64,000 nucleotides of DNA from Flavobacterium flevense (GTDB lineage Bacteria > Bacteroidota > Bacteroidia > Flavobacteriales > Flavobacteriaceae): the NCBI RefSeq assembly GCF_900142775.1, contig NZ_FRCC01000001.1, positions 620,001 through 684,000 on the forward strand, read 5' to 3'. The translations under genes were made by a program, and so were the position numbers. Positions 1 through 8,106 of this stretch are shown here, piece after piece. The notes beneath the pieces were generated by a model that did no database searches, was not told the DNA's origin, and was given only the letters and a program-made list of their open reading frames with translations. Numbering within the stretch: position 1 is the first letter of the stretch; the number at the start of each line of letters is the position of its first letter.

Positions 1-49
1 TATCATCTTTAAACTCTGAAAATGAATCGATTAATGCTAAATTTTCCAT
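1..49 (-). CDS. nusA: NusA, N-terminal fragment (cut by window edge)
   Basis: Only the first 16 codons are present, reading MENLALIDSFSEFKDD from the ATG at 49 down to the window edge. This matches the usual start of NusA in Flavobacteria. NusA binds RNA polymerase and acts in pausing, termination and antitermination. It begins 14 bases after the rimP stop, the conserved rimP-nusA order, so both are probably on one transcript. Confidence 0.85.
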   Translation of the reverse strand, partial: MENLALIDSFSEFKDD

Positions 50-63
50 GCGAATTCTTTAAA

Positions 64-528
64 TTAAAATGTTACTGTAACAACCGCCTCTTTAATTTCT
101 GTATAAGGTATTTGTTGTTCTTTCTGTACTGTTTCTTTTCCTTTTCCTATTTTTTTAGGCTCTCTTGCTTTCCAAGACAAAATTATGAAATCTTCATTAG
201 CATCAACTAATTCAGCCTCAATTTTTTCAGTATTTGTAGTCACAATCAATGTTCTGCCAATATTTTTTTTATACTGACGAACTAATTTTAACGTTGATCC
301 CACCCCTACTGAAGCTACTTCAAGAGAAAAATCCTGCTCTTCTCTGTCTAAGTTATTCTCTATTGCCCTGCTAACATCAATACAATCCTGCAAAACCACT
401 CCGTTGTCATCGTCCAAAGTTATAATTACCTTAAACGCATCAGTAATAGTCAGATCAATCAAAAAAAGGGAAGGTCTCTCCTCAAGAGCTTCCTGCAATA
501 ATGTATTTACTTTTTCTTTAAATGTCAT
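64..528 (-). CDS. rimP: Ribosome maturation factor RimP
   Basis: A 154-residue protein of normal RimP length. RimP helps mature the 30S subunit in the cytoplasm. The N-terminal domain ends with the stretch [16 protein letters not shown], corresponding to the family's LEVSSPGxxxPL region, and is followed by a small C-terminal beta domain. An ATG further upstream (552) was not used: it lies inside a GC-rich leader hairpin (543-563), while the ATG at 528 gives the usual MTFKEKV start. nusA follows after 14 bases, the classic operon. A promoter (592-621) and terminator-like leader hairpin precede it. Confidence 0.93.
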   Translation of the reverse strand: MTFKEKVNTLLQEALEERPSLFLIDLTITDAFKVIITLDDDNGVVLQDCIDVSRAIENNLDREEQDFSLEVASVGVGSTLKLVRQYKKNIGRTLIVTTNTEKIEAELVDANEDFIILSWKAREPKKIGKGKETVQKEQQIPYTEIKEAVVTVTF

Positions 529-542
529 ATTTTTTATAAAAA

Positions 543-621
543 GAGGGGACATTTAGTCCCCTCATTATCTAGATTTTAATAAATAACGGCACAAATATAG
601 TGTTTATTTTTATAAACCAAA
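543..621 (-). promoter_or_regulatory. rimP-nusA promoter and leader hairpin with T-run
   Basis: Read on the minus strand, TTTG (621-618), an 18-base spacer and TATATTTG (599-592) fit the Bacteroidetes -33/-7 promoter. The expected start is near 585. The leader then forms a perfect 8-bp GC-rich stem, GAGGGGAC/GTCCCCTC (563-556 with 550-543) around a 5-base loop, followed directly by TTTTT and, about 15 bases from the stem, the rimP ATG. This has the shape of an intrinsic terminator inside a leader. Confidence 0.7.
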
Positions 622-705
622 AATAATTGACTGCTGTAAAATTATTCCTTACCTTTATTTTCATTAAAAAAAACAGAATTACAATTACAAAACCCAATCA
701 TAATC

Positions 706-1530
706 ATGAAAAAAATATTAGTACCTACGGATTTCTCTACTCAGGCCGAAAACGCACTGAAACTAGCCGCACAACTAGCCCTCAAAAACAATCTGGAAAT
801 CCATTTACTCCACATAATGGAAATTCCTAACCAGATGAGTGATGCAATTACAGGCGCCACCCCAATTCCTGATATTATGTTTTTTATCCAAAAAGCAAAA
901 GAAACACTGCGTTTTACAAAAGAGAAAGATTACCTTAAAGACCTCATTATCATCGACTCCATCAAAATGGAAAAAGCATCTACAGGAATCCTCTCTTACA
1001 TTGACGAAAACAATATAGACCTGGTAGTTATGGGTTCTAACGGAGTTTCAGGAATTGAAGAAATAATCATAGGTTCCAACACCGAAAAAGTAGTTCGCCG
1101 ATCCTCAGCACCGGTTATCGTTATCAAAGAAGGAATTCCGGTATTCAACCCAAAAAACATTGTCTTCGCTTCTGATTTTTCTGAAGAAATAAAAAAACCG
1201 TTCCTAAAAATACTTGATTTTGTCAATTTATTTGATGCCAAACTAAATTTGGTAACTATATGCACCCCAAACAGCTTTAAAACAACCGCTGTCGCAAATA
1301 AAATAATGAATGAATTTACCAGTGAATTTGCAATTAAAAACTTCTCAACCCATATTTACAATGACAGCAACATCGAGAAAGGAATCATTCATTTTTCAAA
1401 AGAAATCAATGCCGATTTAATCAGTTTTTGCACCCATGGACGAACAGGACTTTCGCATTTTTTTACCGGAAGCATCAGCGAAGACTTAGCCAATCACGCA
1501 TCAAAACCTCTTATTATATTTAAAATATAA
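706..1530 (+). CDS. Universal stress protein, tandem UspA domains
   Basis: A 274-residue cytoplasmic protein made of two UspA domains (about 1-140 and 145-274). The first keeps the full ATP-binding signature G-x2-G-x9-G-S (GSNG...GS). In the second the first glycine is cysteine (CTHGRTG...GS), so nucleotide binding there may differ. Tandem Usp proteins are common in Bacteroidota and are tied to stress survival, but no substrate or partner can be read here. The gene stands alone, followed by a terminator at 1551-1579. Confidence 0.9.
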   Translation: MKKILVPTDFSTQAENALKLAAQLALKNNLEIHLLHIMEIPNQMSDAITGATPIPDIMFFIQKAKETLRFTKEKDYLKDLIIIDSIKMEKASTGILSYIDENNIDLVVMGSNGVSGIEEIIIGSNTEKVVRRSSAPVIVIKEGIPVFNPKNIVFASDFSEEIKKPFLKILDFVNLFDAKLNLVTICTPNSFKTTAVANKIMNEFTSEFAIKNFSTHIYNDSNIEKGIIHFSKEINADLISFCTHGRTGLSHFFTGSISEDLANHASKPLIIFKI

Positions 1531-1550
1531 AACCGTCAAAAATTAAAATA

Positions 1551-1579
1551 AAAAAAGCCTCTCGAATGAGAGGCTTTTT
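1551..1579. terminator. Bidirectional terminator between usp and tRNA-Gln
   Basis: Stem AAAAAGCCTCTC / GAGAGGCTTTTT with GAAT loop; A-run on one side and T-run on the other, so it can serve both the usp gene and the convergent tRNA. Confidence 0.88.
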
Positions 1580-1582
1580 ATG

Positions 1583-1653
1583 TTGGTCTACTAGGACTCG
1601 AACCTAGAAAGACTGCACCAAAAACAGTTGTGTTACCATTACACCATAGACCA
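1583..1653 (-). tRNA. tRNA-Gln (anticodon TTG)
   Basis: The minus strand folds into a full cloverleaf: 7-bp acceptor TGGTCTA/TAGACCA, D arm GTGT..ACAC, anticodon stem ACTGT/GCAGT with loop TTTTGGT (anticodon TTG), and T arm with GGTTCGAGTCC. The discriminator base is A and no CCA is encoded. UUG reads CAA, and this AT-rich genome may use it with wobble for CAG. Confidence 0.95.
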
Positions 1654-1869
1654 GCAGTGCTTTATTGCGAGTGCAAATTTACAAGCTTTTTCAGTTTACA
1701 CAAACTTTTTGCGGTTTTTTTTTCGAAAAAAAATCAAAAACATCAAAATCCTTTTATAATCAACCAGTTAAAAACCAGATTAGTTTTATAGAAAATTTTG
1801 TTAATGACGGCATCCTTAAATAAAAAAACATTTTCTTTGTAACTCGAAAAATTAACTAAAATTTATTAC

Positions 1870-4800
1870 ATGAATAAGGAGTCTTTCAATTTCAAAAAAT
1901 GGAATACCATCATAGGATGGATTGCATTTGGAATCGCATTAATAACCTATTCTCTTACTGTTGAGCCCACAATGAGCTTTTGGGATTGTGGAGAATATAT
2001 AGCCACAGCAGCAAAACTGGAAGTGGGACATCCGCCCGGTGCCCCTTTATTTCAAATGATTGGCGCTTTCTTTGCCATGTTTGCCGCAAGCCCTCAACAT
2101 GTTGCTTTAATGGTTAATATGACTTCTGTTTTTTCGAGTGCTTTTACTATCCTTTTCATGTTTTGGTCATCCACGATGATCCTGAGAAAAATCATCTCAA
2201 ATTCTGAAGACACCAATAAAAATAACAATATTGTAATTTTAGGAAGTTCTTTTGTAGGTGCTTTAGCTTACACTTTCTCTGATAGTTTTTGGTATAATGC
2301 TGTTGAAGCCGAAGTATATGCAATGGCATCTCTACTGATAGCCTTACTTTTTTGGCTGGGTTTACGTTGGGAACAAGACATGGATAAACCAAGAGGAAAC
2401 AAATGGCTACTTATTATTTCACTAGTAGTAGGACTTTCATTTGGAGTGCATTTTATGGCATTATTGACTATTCCGGCTATTGGATTTTTATATTACTTTA
2501 AAAATTATAAGACTATAACCATCAAAAACTTCATTATTGCTAATGTGGTCGTGATTTCTGTTTTATTATTTATTTTTAAATTACTGCTTCCATTAACTAT
2601 GGCATTTTTTGCAGAAGCAGAAGTTTTCACTGTAAACAGTCTGGGAATGCCGTTTAACTCCGGAACTATTTTAGCTGCATTGGCACTAATTGCCGCTTTT
2701 TATTTTGGTTTAAAATTCACTAGAGACAAGGGTTTAGTAACTTACAACACACTTATACTTTGTATATTATTTATCCTAATTGGTTTCTCTACCTGGTTAA
2801 TGTTGCCTATTCGTGCTAATGCAAATGTTATTATAAACGAAAACAGGCCTTCAGATGCCCGTGAGGTTTTAGCGTATTACAACAGAGAACAATATGGTTC
2901 TAATCCATTGTTTTATGGCCCTCAATACACCGAAACTTTTGCAGGTTTAGACCCGGATAATCCTTACCGTGACAAAGCTCCTAACTATGAGAGAGATTAC
3001 AAAACAGGAAAATATGTTATTGTAAACAACTATAAAAATGCAGAACAAAATAGTGATGATGCTCAAAAGGCCTTCTTACCCCGAATGTGGAGCACCGCTA
3101 ATATTGAAAACTATATTAATTTTACTAATCCGCCACAATTTACTATAAATCCAAATTATCCTTATGAAAATGATTTGGCTCGTTACGGAATTGACGCCAG
3201 TAAATTATCTGAAGAAGATTACAACAGAGCTACTGCTCAATTAAGAAATGAAGTAGAAAAAACCATTGCCGAATTCAGAAAAGCGTATGCTCAAAAACAA
3301 ATTGACAATGAAGGCTATGTAAAATTTTTAAGAAGTTATAGTGATTATCTAATCATTGAAAAGCCTACTACAGCAGATAATCTTAGTTTTATGGCTGAGT
3401 TTCAATTTGGCTACATGTACTGGAGATACCTGATGTGGAATTTTGTTGGTCGTCAAAGCGACAATCAGGGAAGGTATGACAATCAGGACGGAAACTGGCT
3501 TAGCGGAATTAAGTTTATTGACGAAATTCATTTAGGTTCACAAGACAACTTACCTACAGACGCCTTAAACAACAAAGGTCGCAATGTTTATTATTTTATC
3601 CCTTTTGTTTTAGGACTTATTGGTCTAATGTATCATGCAGGGAAAGACTTAAAAAGTTTTTATGTATTATTAGTTCTATTCCTTTTTACCGGAATTGCAT
3701 TAAAAATATACCTTAACGAGAGACCTTTTGAACCTCGTGAAAGAGATTATGCCTTAGTAGGCTCCTTCTATGTTTTTGCGATATGGATAGGACTTGGAGT
3801 TTATTCGATATACGAAAGCGCTACTAAATACCTGAACGCAAAAATTGCTGCTCCCGTAATTATAGCAGCCTCTTTGTTAGCAGCACCGGTTTTAATGGCT
3901 TCTGAAAACTGGGATGATCATGATCGTTCCGGTAAATATACTGCTTTAGCAATGGCAAAAGCGTATTTAAATTCATGTGATCCCGATGCTATTTTATTCA
4001 CCATTGGAGACAATGACACCTTCCCGTTATGGTATGCTCAGGAAATTGAAAGCATCAGAACCGATGTTAAAATTGTAAACACCAGCCTTTTCATGACCGA
4101 CTGGTACATTGATCAGATGAAAACCAAAACTTACGAATCCGATCCGTTACCTATCTCGTTTACACACGACCAGTATGTAGGAGATAAACTGGATTATGTG
4201 GTAAGCATTCCTAAAATAAAAAGCCGCTGGAGCGTAAAAGGATTTATGGATTTTATCAAACATCCTAAATCAACAGTTGACATGCAAAACGGACAAACCA
4301 TTCATTTCTACCCTACCAATCAGGTGAGAATTCCGGTTGACAAAAATGCTATTATTAAAAGCAAAATGGTGTCTGAGAAAGATTATGACTCCATTGTTCC
4401 TTACATCGATATCGACATTCAGGGAAGTGCCTTATACAAGAACAGACTAATGATGCTTGATCTTATTGCTAACAATAACTGGAAAAGACCTATTTATTTT
4501 AGCGGAGGAGCTTTTGAAGACGAAGAATACTTATGGATGAAAGATTACCTTCAACTGGATGGTATGGTTTACAAACTAATTCCTGTAAGAACCACTATCC
4601 CTAAAGATGGAAACCCTATGGAAATGGGTAAAATTGATTCTGATAAAATGTACAGCATCGTGATGAAATGGGACTGGGGCAATAGTAATGGTGACATTTA
4701 CCACGACCCTGAAACGCGTCGTGAAAGTATTACTTACAGAACTAATCTTTCCCGATTAATGGATCAATTGATAAAAGAAGGTAAAATTGACAAAGCTAAA

Positions 4801-5148
4801 AAAGTAATTAATTTAGCTATGGAGAAAATGCCTGTAGATAAATTTGGTTATTATTCATTATTAGAACCATTTGCAAACGGCTATTATCAGGTAGGCGAAA
4901 AAGCAAAAGCTCAGGAAATCCTTGACAAACTAACTGTAAAATACAAAGAAAACCTAAATTACTACAGCAAAATGGATGCTGCAGACCAATCTGATATCGC
5001 TATTGATATTGTTACCGATATTGAACGCTACAGAGCGTTATTAGGAGTAATGAAGAAAAACAACGATACCGCTTTTTTCCAGAAACACAGAACTACGTTC
5101 AACACTTATGTTACTATTTTTGAGCGTTTTGGAAGAGATAAAGAATAA
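1870..5148 (+). CDS. DUF2723 / GT117 membrane glycosyltransferase-like protein
   Basis: A 1092-residue protein. The first 700 or so residues hold roughly a dozen hydrophobic segments; the rest is a soluble, probably periplasmic part that ends in helical TPR-like repeats (about 950-1090). Near the N-terminus, FWDCGEYIATAAKLEVGHPP is the most conserved DUF2723 block, with acidic residues placed like the catalytic loop of GT-C glycosyltransferases. The family is listed as GT117, and the related human TMEM260 is a protein O-mannosyltransferase. Bacteroidota O-glycosylate many exported proteins, so a role there is plausible but not shown. It is monocistronic, with a strong terminator at 5167-5210. 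Confidence 0.85.
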   Translation: MNKESFNFKKWNTIIGWIAFGIALITYSLTVEPTMSFWDCGEYIATAAKLEVGHPPGAPLFQMIGAFFAMFAASPQHVALMVNMTSVFSSAFTILFMFWSSTMILRKIISNSEDTNKNNNIVILGSSFVGALAYTFSDSFWYNAVEAEVYAMASLLIALLFWLGLRWEQDMDKPRGNKWLLIISLVVGLSFGVHFMALLTIPAIGFLYYFKNYKTITIKNFIIANVVVISVLLFIFKLLLPLTMAFFAEAEVFTVNSLGMPFNSGTILAALALIAAFYFGLKFTRDKGLVTYNTLILCILFILIGFSTWLMLPIRANANVIINENRPSDAREVLAYYNREQYGSNPLFYGPQYTETFAGLDPDNPYRDKAPNYERDYKTGKYVIVNNYKNAEQNSDDAQKAFLPRMWSTANIENYINFTNPPQFTINPNYPYENDLARYGIDASKLSEEDYNRATAQLRNEVEKTIAEFRKAYAQKQIDNEGYVKFLRSYSDYLIIEKPTTADNLSFMAEFQFGYMYWRYLMWNFVGRQSDNQGRYDNQDGNWLSGIKFIDEIHLGSQDNLPTDALNNKGRNVYYFIPFVLGLIGLMYHAGKDLKSFYVLLVLFLFTGIALKIYLNERPFEPRERDYALVGSFYVFAIWIGLGVYSIYESATKYLNAKIAAPVIIAASLLAAPVLMASENWDDHDRSGKYTALAMAKAYLNSCDPDAILFTIGDNDTFPLWYAQEIESIRTDVKIVNTSLFMTDWYIDQMKTKTYESDPLPISFTHDQYVGDKLDYVVSIPKIKSRWSVKGFMDFIKHPKSTVDMQNGQTIHFYPTNQVRIPVDKNAIIKSKMVSEKDYDSIVPYIDIDIQGSALYKNRLMMLDLIANNNWKRPIYFSGGAFEDEEYLWMKDYLQLDGMVYKLIPVRTTIPKDGNPMEMGKIDSDKMYSIVMKWDWGNSNGDIYHDPETRRESITYRTNLSRLMDQLIKEGKIDKAKKVINLAMEKMPVDKFGYYSLLEPFANGYYQVGEKAKAQEILDKLTVKYKENLNYYSKMDAADQSDIAIDIVTDIERYRALLGVMKKNNDTAFFQKHRTTFNTYVTIFERFGRDKE

Positions 5149-5166
5149 AAGAAAATCTATTTTATA

Positions 5167-5210
5167 AAAAAATGTAGCAATCCTATCAAAAAAGATTGCT
5201 ACATTTTTTT
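5167..5210 (+). terminator. Terminator after DUF2723 gene
   Basis: Perfect 12-bp stem AATGTAGCAATC / GATTGCTACATT, loop of about 11 bases, then an eight-T run; 20 bases after the stop codon. Confidence 0.9.
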
Positions 5211-5304
5211 TATCTTTAATATATGGCTGAAATTTTTTTTAAGCATATAACCATCTAAAGGAAGCATAGTCTTATATCTGCATCAATTCAAATGATTTTT
5301 ATAG

Positions 5305-5460
5305 TTTTTTCAAGCGTCAAATGTCCTTAGCTTCCGCAGTCGAGTGTCAAATGTTTGAAGAATACGTAAAAAGAAAATCTGTTTGAGCGTAGCGAGTTAT
5401 TTTCTTTTAGTATTCGAAAACTAATTTGACCGACGAGGAAGTGTAAGACTTGATTTTTTT
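5305..5460. repeat. Long imperfect intergenic palindrome (~155 bp)
   Basis: Two nested layers of inverted repeat are centred near 5388. The inner layer pairs GTCAAATG..GAATAC..AAAGAAAAT (5346-5378) with ATTTTCTTT..GTATTC..ATTTGAC (5398-5430). The outer layer pairs CAAGCGTC..CTTCCGCAGTCG (5311-5342) with CGACGAGGAAG..GACTTG (5431-5452). The tip is GAGCGTAGCGAG. It has no coding potential and lies 95 bases beyond the previous terminator, so it looks like an independent repeat element. Confidence 0.7.
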
Positions 5461-5551
5461 GTTTCTTTTTTGATCAAGCAAAAAAGAAAATTAGTTAACC
5501 AAATTAATCATAACATCCAAATGTCTCTTTAACATCACACCTTATTTACAA

Positions 5552-6217
5552 ATGAAAGCTTATTGGGTTAAAACAAATCGCGTTATTAAAAAACTATTTT
5601 CTAACTATGTTTGGGACATTCCTAATAATGAAAACAAAATCTACCTTACGTTTGATGACGGACCAACGCCTGAAATAACAACATGGGTTTTAGATCAATT
5701 GGAGCGATATAATGCCAAAGCTACTTTTTTTTGCATTGGAAAAAACATAGAACAACATCCGGAAATCTTCAACAAAATAATCGAGAGTGGTCACGCGACA
5801 GGAAACCACACTTTCAATCATTTAAACGGTTGGAAAACAGAAGACAAAAAATATATAGAAAATTTCGAATTATGCGAAGCGGCTATTTCAAATCTACAAT
5901 CTAAAATCAATCCCGATATTTCGGGACTAAAATCTAAAATCTTCCGCCCACCTTACGGCAAAATAAAAAGAGCCCAAGCTAAAAAACTCAGACAAAAAGG
6001 CTATAAAATAATAATGTGGGATGTGCTTAGTGCTGATTTTGACCAAAGCATCACTAAGGAAAAATGCCTGAATAATGTAATCAGTAATACCCAATCAGGA
6101 AGTATAATCGTATTTCACGATAGTGTAAAAGCTTTCAAAAACCTGGAATATGTATTGCCCAGAGTACTTCAATACTTAGCAGAAAATAACTTTTCTTTCG
6201 AAACTATAAAAACCTAA
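5552..6217 (+). CDS. Polysaccharide deacetylase (CE4, NodB domain)
   Basis: A 221-residue CE4 protein. Metal and catalytic motifs are intact: TFDDGP (33-38, catalytic base and metal aspartates), HTFNH (86-90, the two metal histidines), FRPPYG, and a late FHDS histidine. Such enzymes remove N-acetyl groups from peptidoglycan or related amino-sugar polymers; the true substrate is unknown. No signal peptide is evident. Odd point: codons 120-125 (NPDISG) are encoded by a small palindrome flanked by an exact 11-bp direct repeat, apparently an in-frame insertion just before the FRPPYG motif. The 3' end overlaps the convergent thioredoxin-like gene by 4 bases. Confidence 0.9.
   Translation: MKAYWVKTNRVIKKLFSNYVWDIPNNENKIYLTFDDGPTPEITTWVLDQLERYNAKATFFCIGKNIEQHPEIFNKIIESGHATGNHTFNHLNGWKTEDKKYIENFELCEAAISNLQSKINPDISGLKSKIFRPPYGKIKRAQAKKLRQKGYKIIMWDVLSADFDQSITKEKCLNNVISNTQSGSIIVFHDSVKAFKNLEYVLPRVLQYLAENNFSFETIKT
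5898..5941. repeat. In-frame palindromic insertion in deacetylase gene
   Basis: The element AATCCCGATATTTCGGGA (5909-5926) contains the stem TCCCGA/TCGGGA. It lies between two exact copies of AATCTAAAATC (5898-5908 and 5931-5941). The repeat-to-repeat distance is 33 bp, so the reading frame is kept; the encoded 11 residues are NPDISGLKSKI, duplicating SKI. The arrangement looks like an insertion with duplicated flank. Confidence 0.6.
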
Positions 6218-6510
6218 ATCTGCTCCTGAACAATGCTTATTAGCGAATTAGCATCTAATTCTCCGGATTGTCGCCAAACCATCTGACCGTTTTTATACAC
6301 CATCAAAGTAGGCAATCCTTTAATTCTTAATGCTTCGGCAAGTTCTTGATTTTTATCCACATCAATCTTTATTACTTTTGCTTTGTCACCCAGAGCAGCA
6401 GCAACATCTCTAATAACATCGTGCATAGAAACCGAAGATTCATTCCAATCTGTGTAAAAATCAATTAACACAGGTACATGTGCACTTATAAGTTCTCCAA
6501 ATTTTGACAT
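6214..6510 (-). CDS. Thioredoxin-fold protein lacking the CxxC cysteines
   Basis: A 98-residue thioredoxin domain with the expected order: a beta strand VLIDFYTDW, then the active-site helix, then KIDVDKN and the cis-proline loop KGLPTL. Where thioredoxins have W-C-G-P-C, this protein has W22-N-E-S-S, and the whole chain contains no cysteine, so it cannot do dithiol chemistry. Frame and fold are intact, so this is a functional variant rather than a pseudogene. A binding or chaperone-like role is the simplest inference. It is monocistronic, converging on the deacetylase gene. Confidence 0.88.
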   Translation of the reverse strand: MSKFGELISAHVPVLIDFYTDWNESSVSMHDVIRDVAAALGDKAKVIKIDVDKNQELAEALRIKGLPTLMVYKNGQMVWRQSGELDANSLISIVQEQI

Positions 6511-6587
6511 AAAACCAACGAATTAATTTTTTTAAATCTAAGAAAAAATAATCTTTTCTTACATACAAATGTAGCATTTTTAACTAA

Positions 6588-7841
6588 TTATGCTACTTTA
6601 TCCCCTTTTTTTAGTTCGATAACCGTAATTTCAGGCATAATTCCTACTCTGCCCGGGTAAGCATGAAAACCAAAACCCCTGTTTACATACACATAACGAC
6701 CTAAATGCTCATACAAACCTGCCCATTGTGCATAGACATATTGTGCTAAACTCCATTTAAAATAACCCGGAATTTCAATACCAAACTGCATTCCGTGGGT
6801 ATGCCCTGAAAAGGTTAAATGAAAATTCTTTGCATGCTCTTTTACTTCAAAATCCCAATGACTTGGATCATGACTCATCAGGATTTTAAAATCTTTTTCG
6901 CCTAAAGCCTCCGAAGCTTTATTTAAATCACCTGCTTTCTTAAAATTATTCCCCCAGTTTTCAACACCTACTAAGGCAATTTTAGCATCATTTCTTTCGA
7001 TAAATGTATGTTCGTTCAACAGCAGTTTAAAATCAATCTGGCTGTACAAATCTTTAATATCTTTAAAATTTTGGGCTTTATCAGCTTCCGTTGGCCAACT
7101 TACATATTCGCCATAATCATGATTCCCCAGAACAGAATATTTACCGTATTCGTGTTTTTTAATCCGTTTAAAAGTCTCAATCCACGGATGCATTTCAGTA
7201 GCATGCGTATTGACAATATCACCCGTAAACAAAATCATATCCGAATCCTGCTCATTAATCAGGTCAATAGCATAATTAATTTTCTCCGGATTATCAAAAC
7301 TTCCGGAATGCACATCCGAAATTTGAGTTATCTTAAAACCATCAAACGCATCGGGCAAATCAGGAAAAAAAATACGTTGTTTAATCACCTTATAATTGTA
7401 TTTCCCAATGGTCACCCCATACAGCAACGACAAAAACGGAATAGCAGCCAGACCTAAACCCAACTGACTTATAAACCTGCGTCTGTCAGGCATTATTTCA
7501 CTCCGTGGCGAATTATACATACAATAATTAACCACACTCGCTCCTACTCTAAAAATATCTTCACCTAATAAAACAATGGCCAACACAATTTTAGGAACAT
7601 AAACTACCAGCATTAGCCCCATCATAAACATAGTGTTATGCGTTTGTCCCACCGAACGATCAAAAGTGCTGAAAGAATAAACGATATAAACTAAAACCGC
7701 CAAACTTAATATACCATAAGCAACTAAAAACCATCGCTCTTTCAATACGGTTTTAACAGCCTGAAAAGCATACAATTCTATCACAAAAAGAAAAACTACA
7801 AAAAACAGCAATCTAAAACCCATTTTATATTTTTTACACAA
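6588..7841 (-). CDS. Membrane-anchored calcineurin-like metallophosphoesterase
   Basis: A 417-residue protein. The N-terminal 140 residues contain four to five membrane segments, and the C-terminal part is a binuclear metallophosphoesterase domain. All metal motifs are present: D176-x-H178, GD (207-208), GNHD (239-242), a SHDP histidine and GHTH near residue 340. This is the YkuE/YaeI-like class, some of which act on lipid-linked substrates such as UDP-diacylglucosamine; the substrate here cannot be told. The ATG at codon 7 (MGFRLL) is an equally possible start. It is transcribed away from the avcD island. Confidence 0.88.
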   Translation of the reverse strand: MCKKYKMGFRLLFFVVFLFVIELYAFQAVKTVLKERWFLVAYGILSLAVLVYIVYSFSTFDRSVGQTHNTMFMMGLMLVVYVPKIVLAIVLLGEDIFRVGASVVNYCMYNSPRSEIMPDRRRFISQLGLGLAAIPFLSLLYGVTIGKYNYKVIKQRIFFPDLPDAFDGFKITQISDVHSGSFDNPEKINYAIDLINEQDSDMILFTGDIVNTHATEMHPWIETFKRIKKHEYGKYSVLGNHDYGEYVSWPTEADKAQNFKDIKDLYSQIDFKLLLNEHTFIERNDAKIALVGVENWGNNFKKAGDLNKASEALGEKDFKILMSHDPSHWDFEVKEHAKNFHLTFSGHTHGMQFGIEIPGYFKWSLAQYVYAQWAGLYEHLGRYVYVNRGFGFHAYPGRVGIMPEITVIELKKGDKVA

Positions 7842-7943
7842 AATAACAACATCTTCCCCATAATTTAGAAAATCTTAAACAAACTTTAACTTGATACCCT
7901 GTTTTTTAGGAGCAGAATGATAAAACATTTCATCATGTTCTCT

Positions 7944-8052
7944 CCTGCTCTCCGCTCTATCTTTTTATTTTGTCATCCTGAGCTTAGCCTGTCCAGAGTT
8001 CATGGAAGGATCGAAGGACAAAATAAAAAGGATGCCGCTGCGATCAGGGCTA
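7944..8052. repeat. Variable-stem palindromic repeat, copy A
   Basis: The ends are CCTGCTCTCCGCTCTATC and GGATGCCGCTGCGATCAGGG. They enclose a perfect 14-bp stem, CTTTTTATTTTGTC (7961-7974) with GACAAAATAAAAAG (8017-8030). Its 42-base loop carries a smaller ATCCTgagc..gaAGGAT hairpin. Two further copies with the same ends but different stems lie at 41210-41285 and 56621-56701. Confidence 0.75.
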
Positions 8053-8098
8053 ATAATTACGATTTGATTTCATAATTAATTTTGTAAGAATATTTTAA

Positions 8099-8106
8099 TA
8101 TATTTG
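8099..8106 (+). promoter_or_regulatory. Putative -7 promoter element of avcD
   Basis: TATATTTG matches TAnnTTTG and would start a transcript near 8113, leaving a leader of about 98 bases. No TTTG lies at the right distance upstream, so the promoter is weak or needs an activator. The leader can form a small TTAGA/TCTAA hairpin. Confidence 0.45.

Larger units (their letters stand above)
1531..1869. other. Intergenic region, usp to DUF2723 gene
   Basis: Contains the terminator (1551-1579) and tRNA-Gln (1583-1653). The remaining 215 bases up to the next gene are AT-rich and show no further gene or convincing promoter consensus. Confidence 0.7.
5149..5551. other. Intergenic region holding terminator and long palindrome
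   Basis: 403 bases between the DUF2723 gene and the deacetylase gene. It holds the terminator (5167-5210) and the 155-bp palindrome (5305-5460); the last 90 bases, AT-rich, must contain the deacetylase promoter but show no clear -7/-33 pair. Confidence 0.7.

Noticed and set aside
529..552. Upstream ATG extending rimP by 8 residues
   Set aside because: It lies within the terminator-like leader hairpin, and the extension MSPLFIKN is not part of the RimP family.
6440..6450. Sequencing error explaining loss of the thioredoxin cysteines
   Set aside because: Several independent substitutions would be needed with no frame change, and the rest of the chain also lacks cysteine.
7008..7457. 149-codon open frame on the plus strand
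   Set aside because: It is antisense to the intact metallophosphoesterase gene and encodes no recognisable domain.
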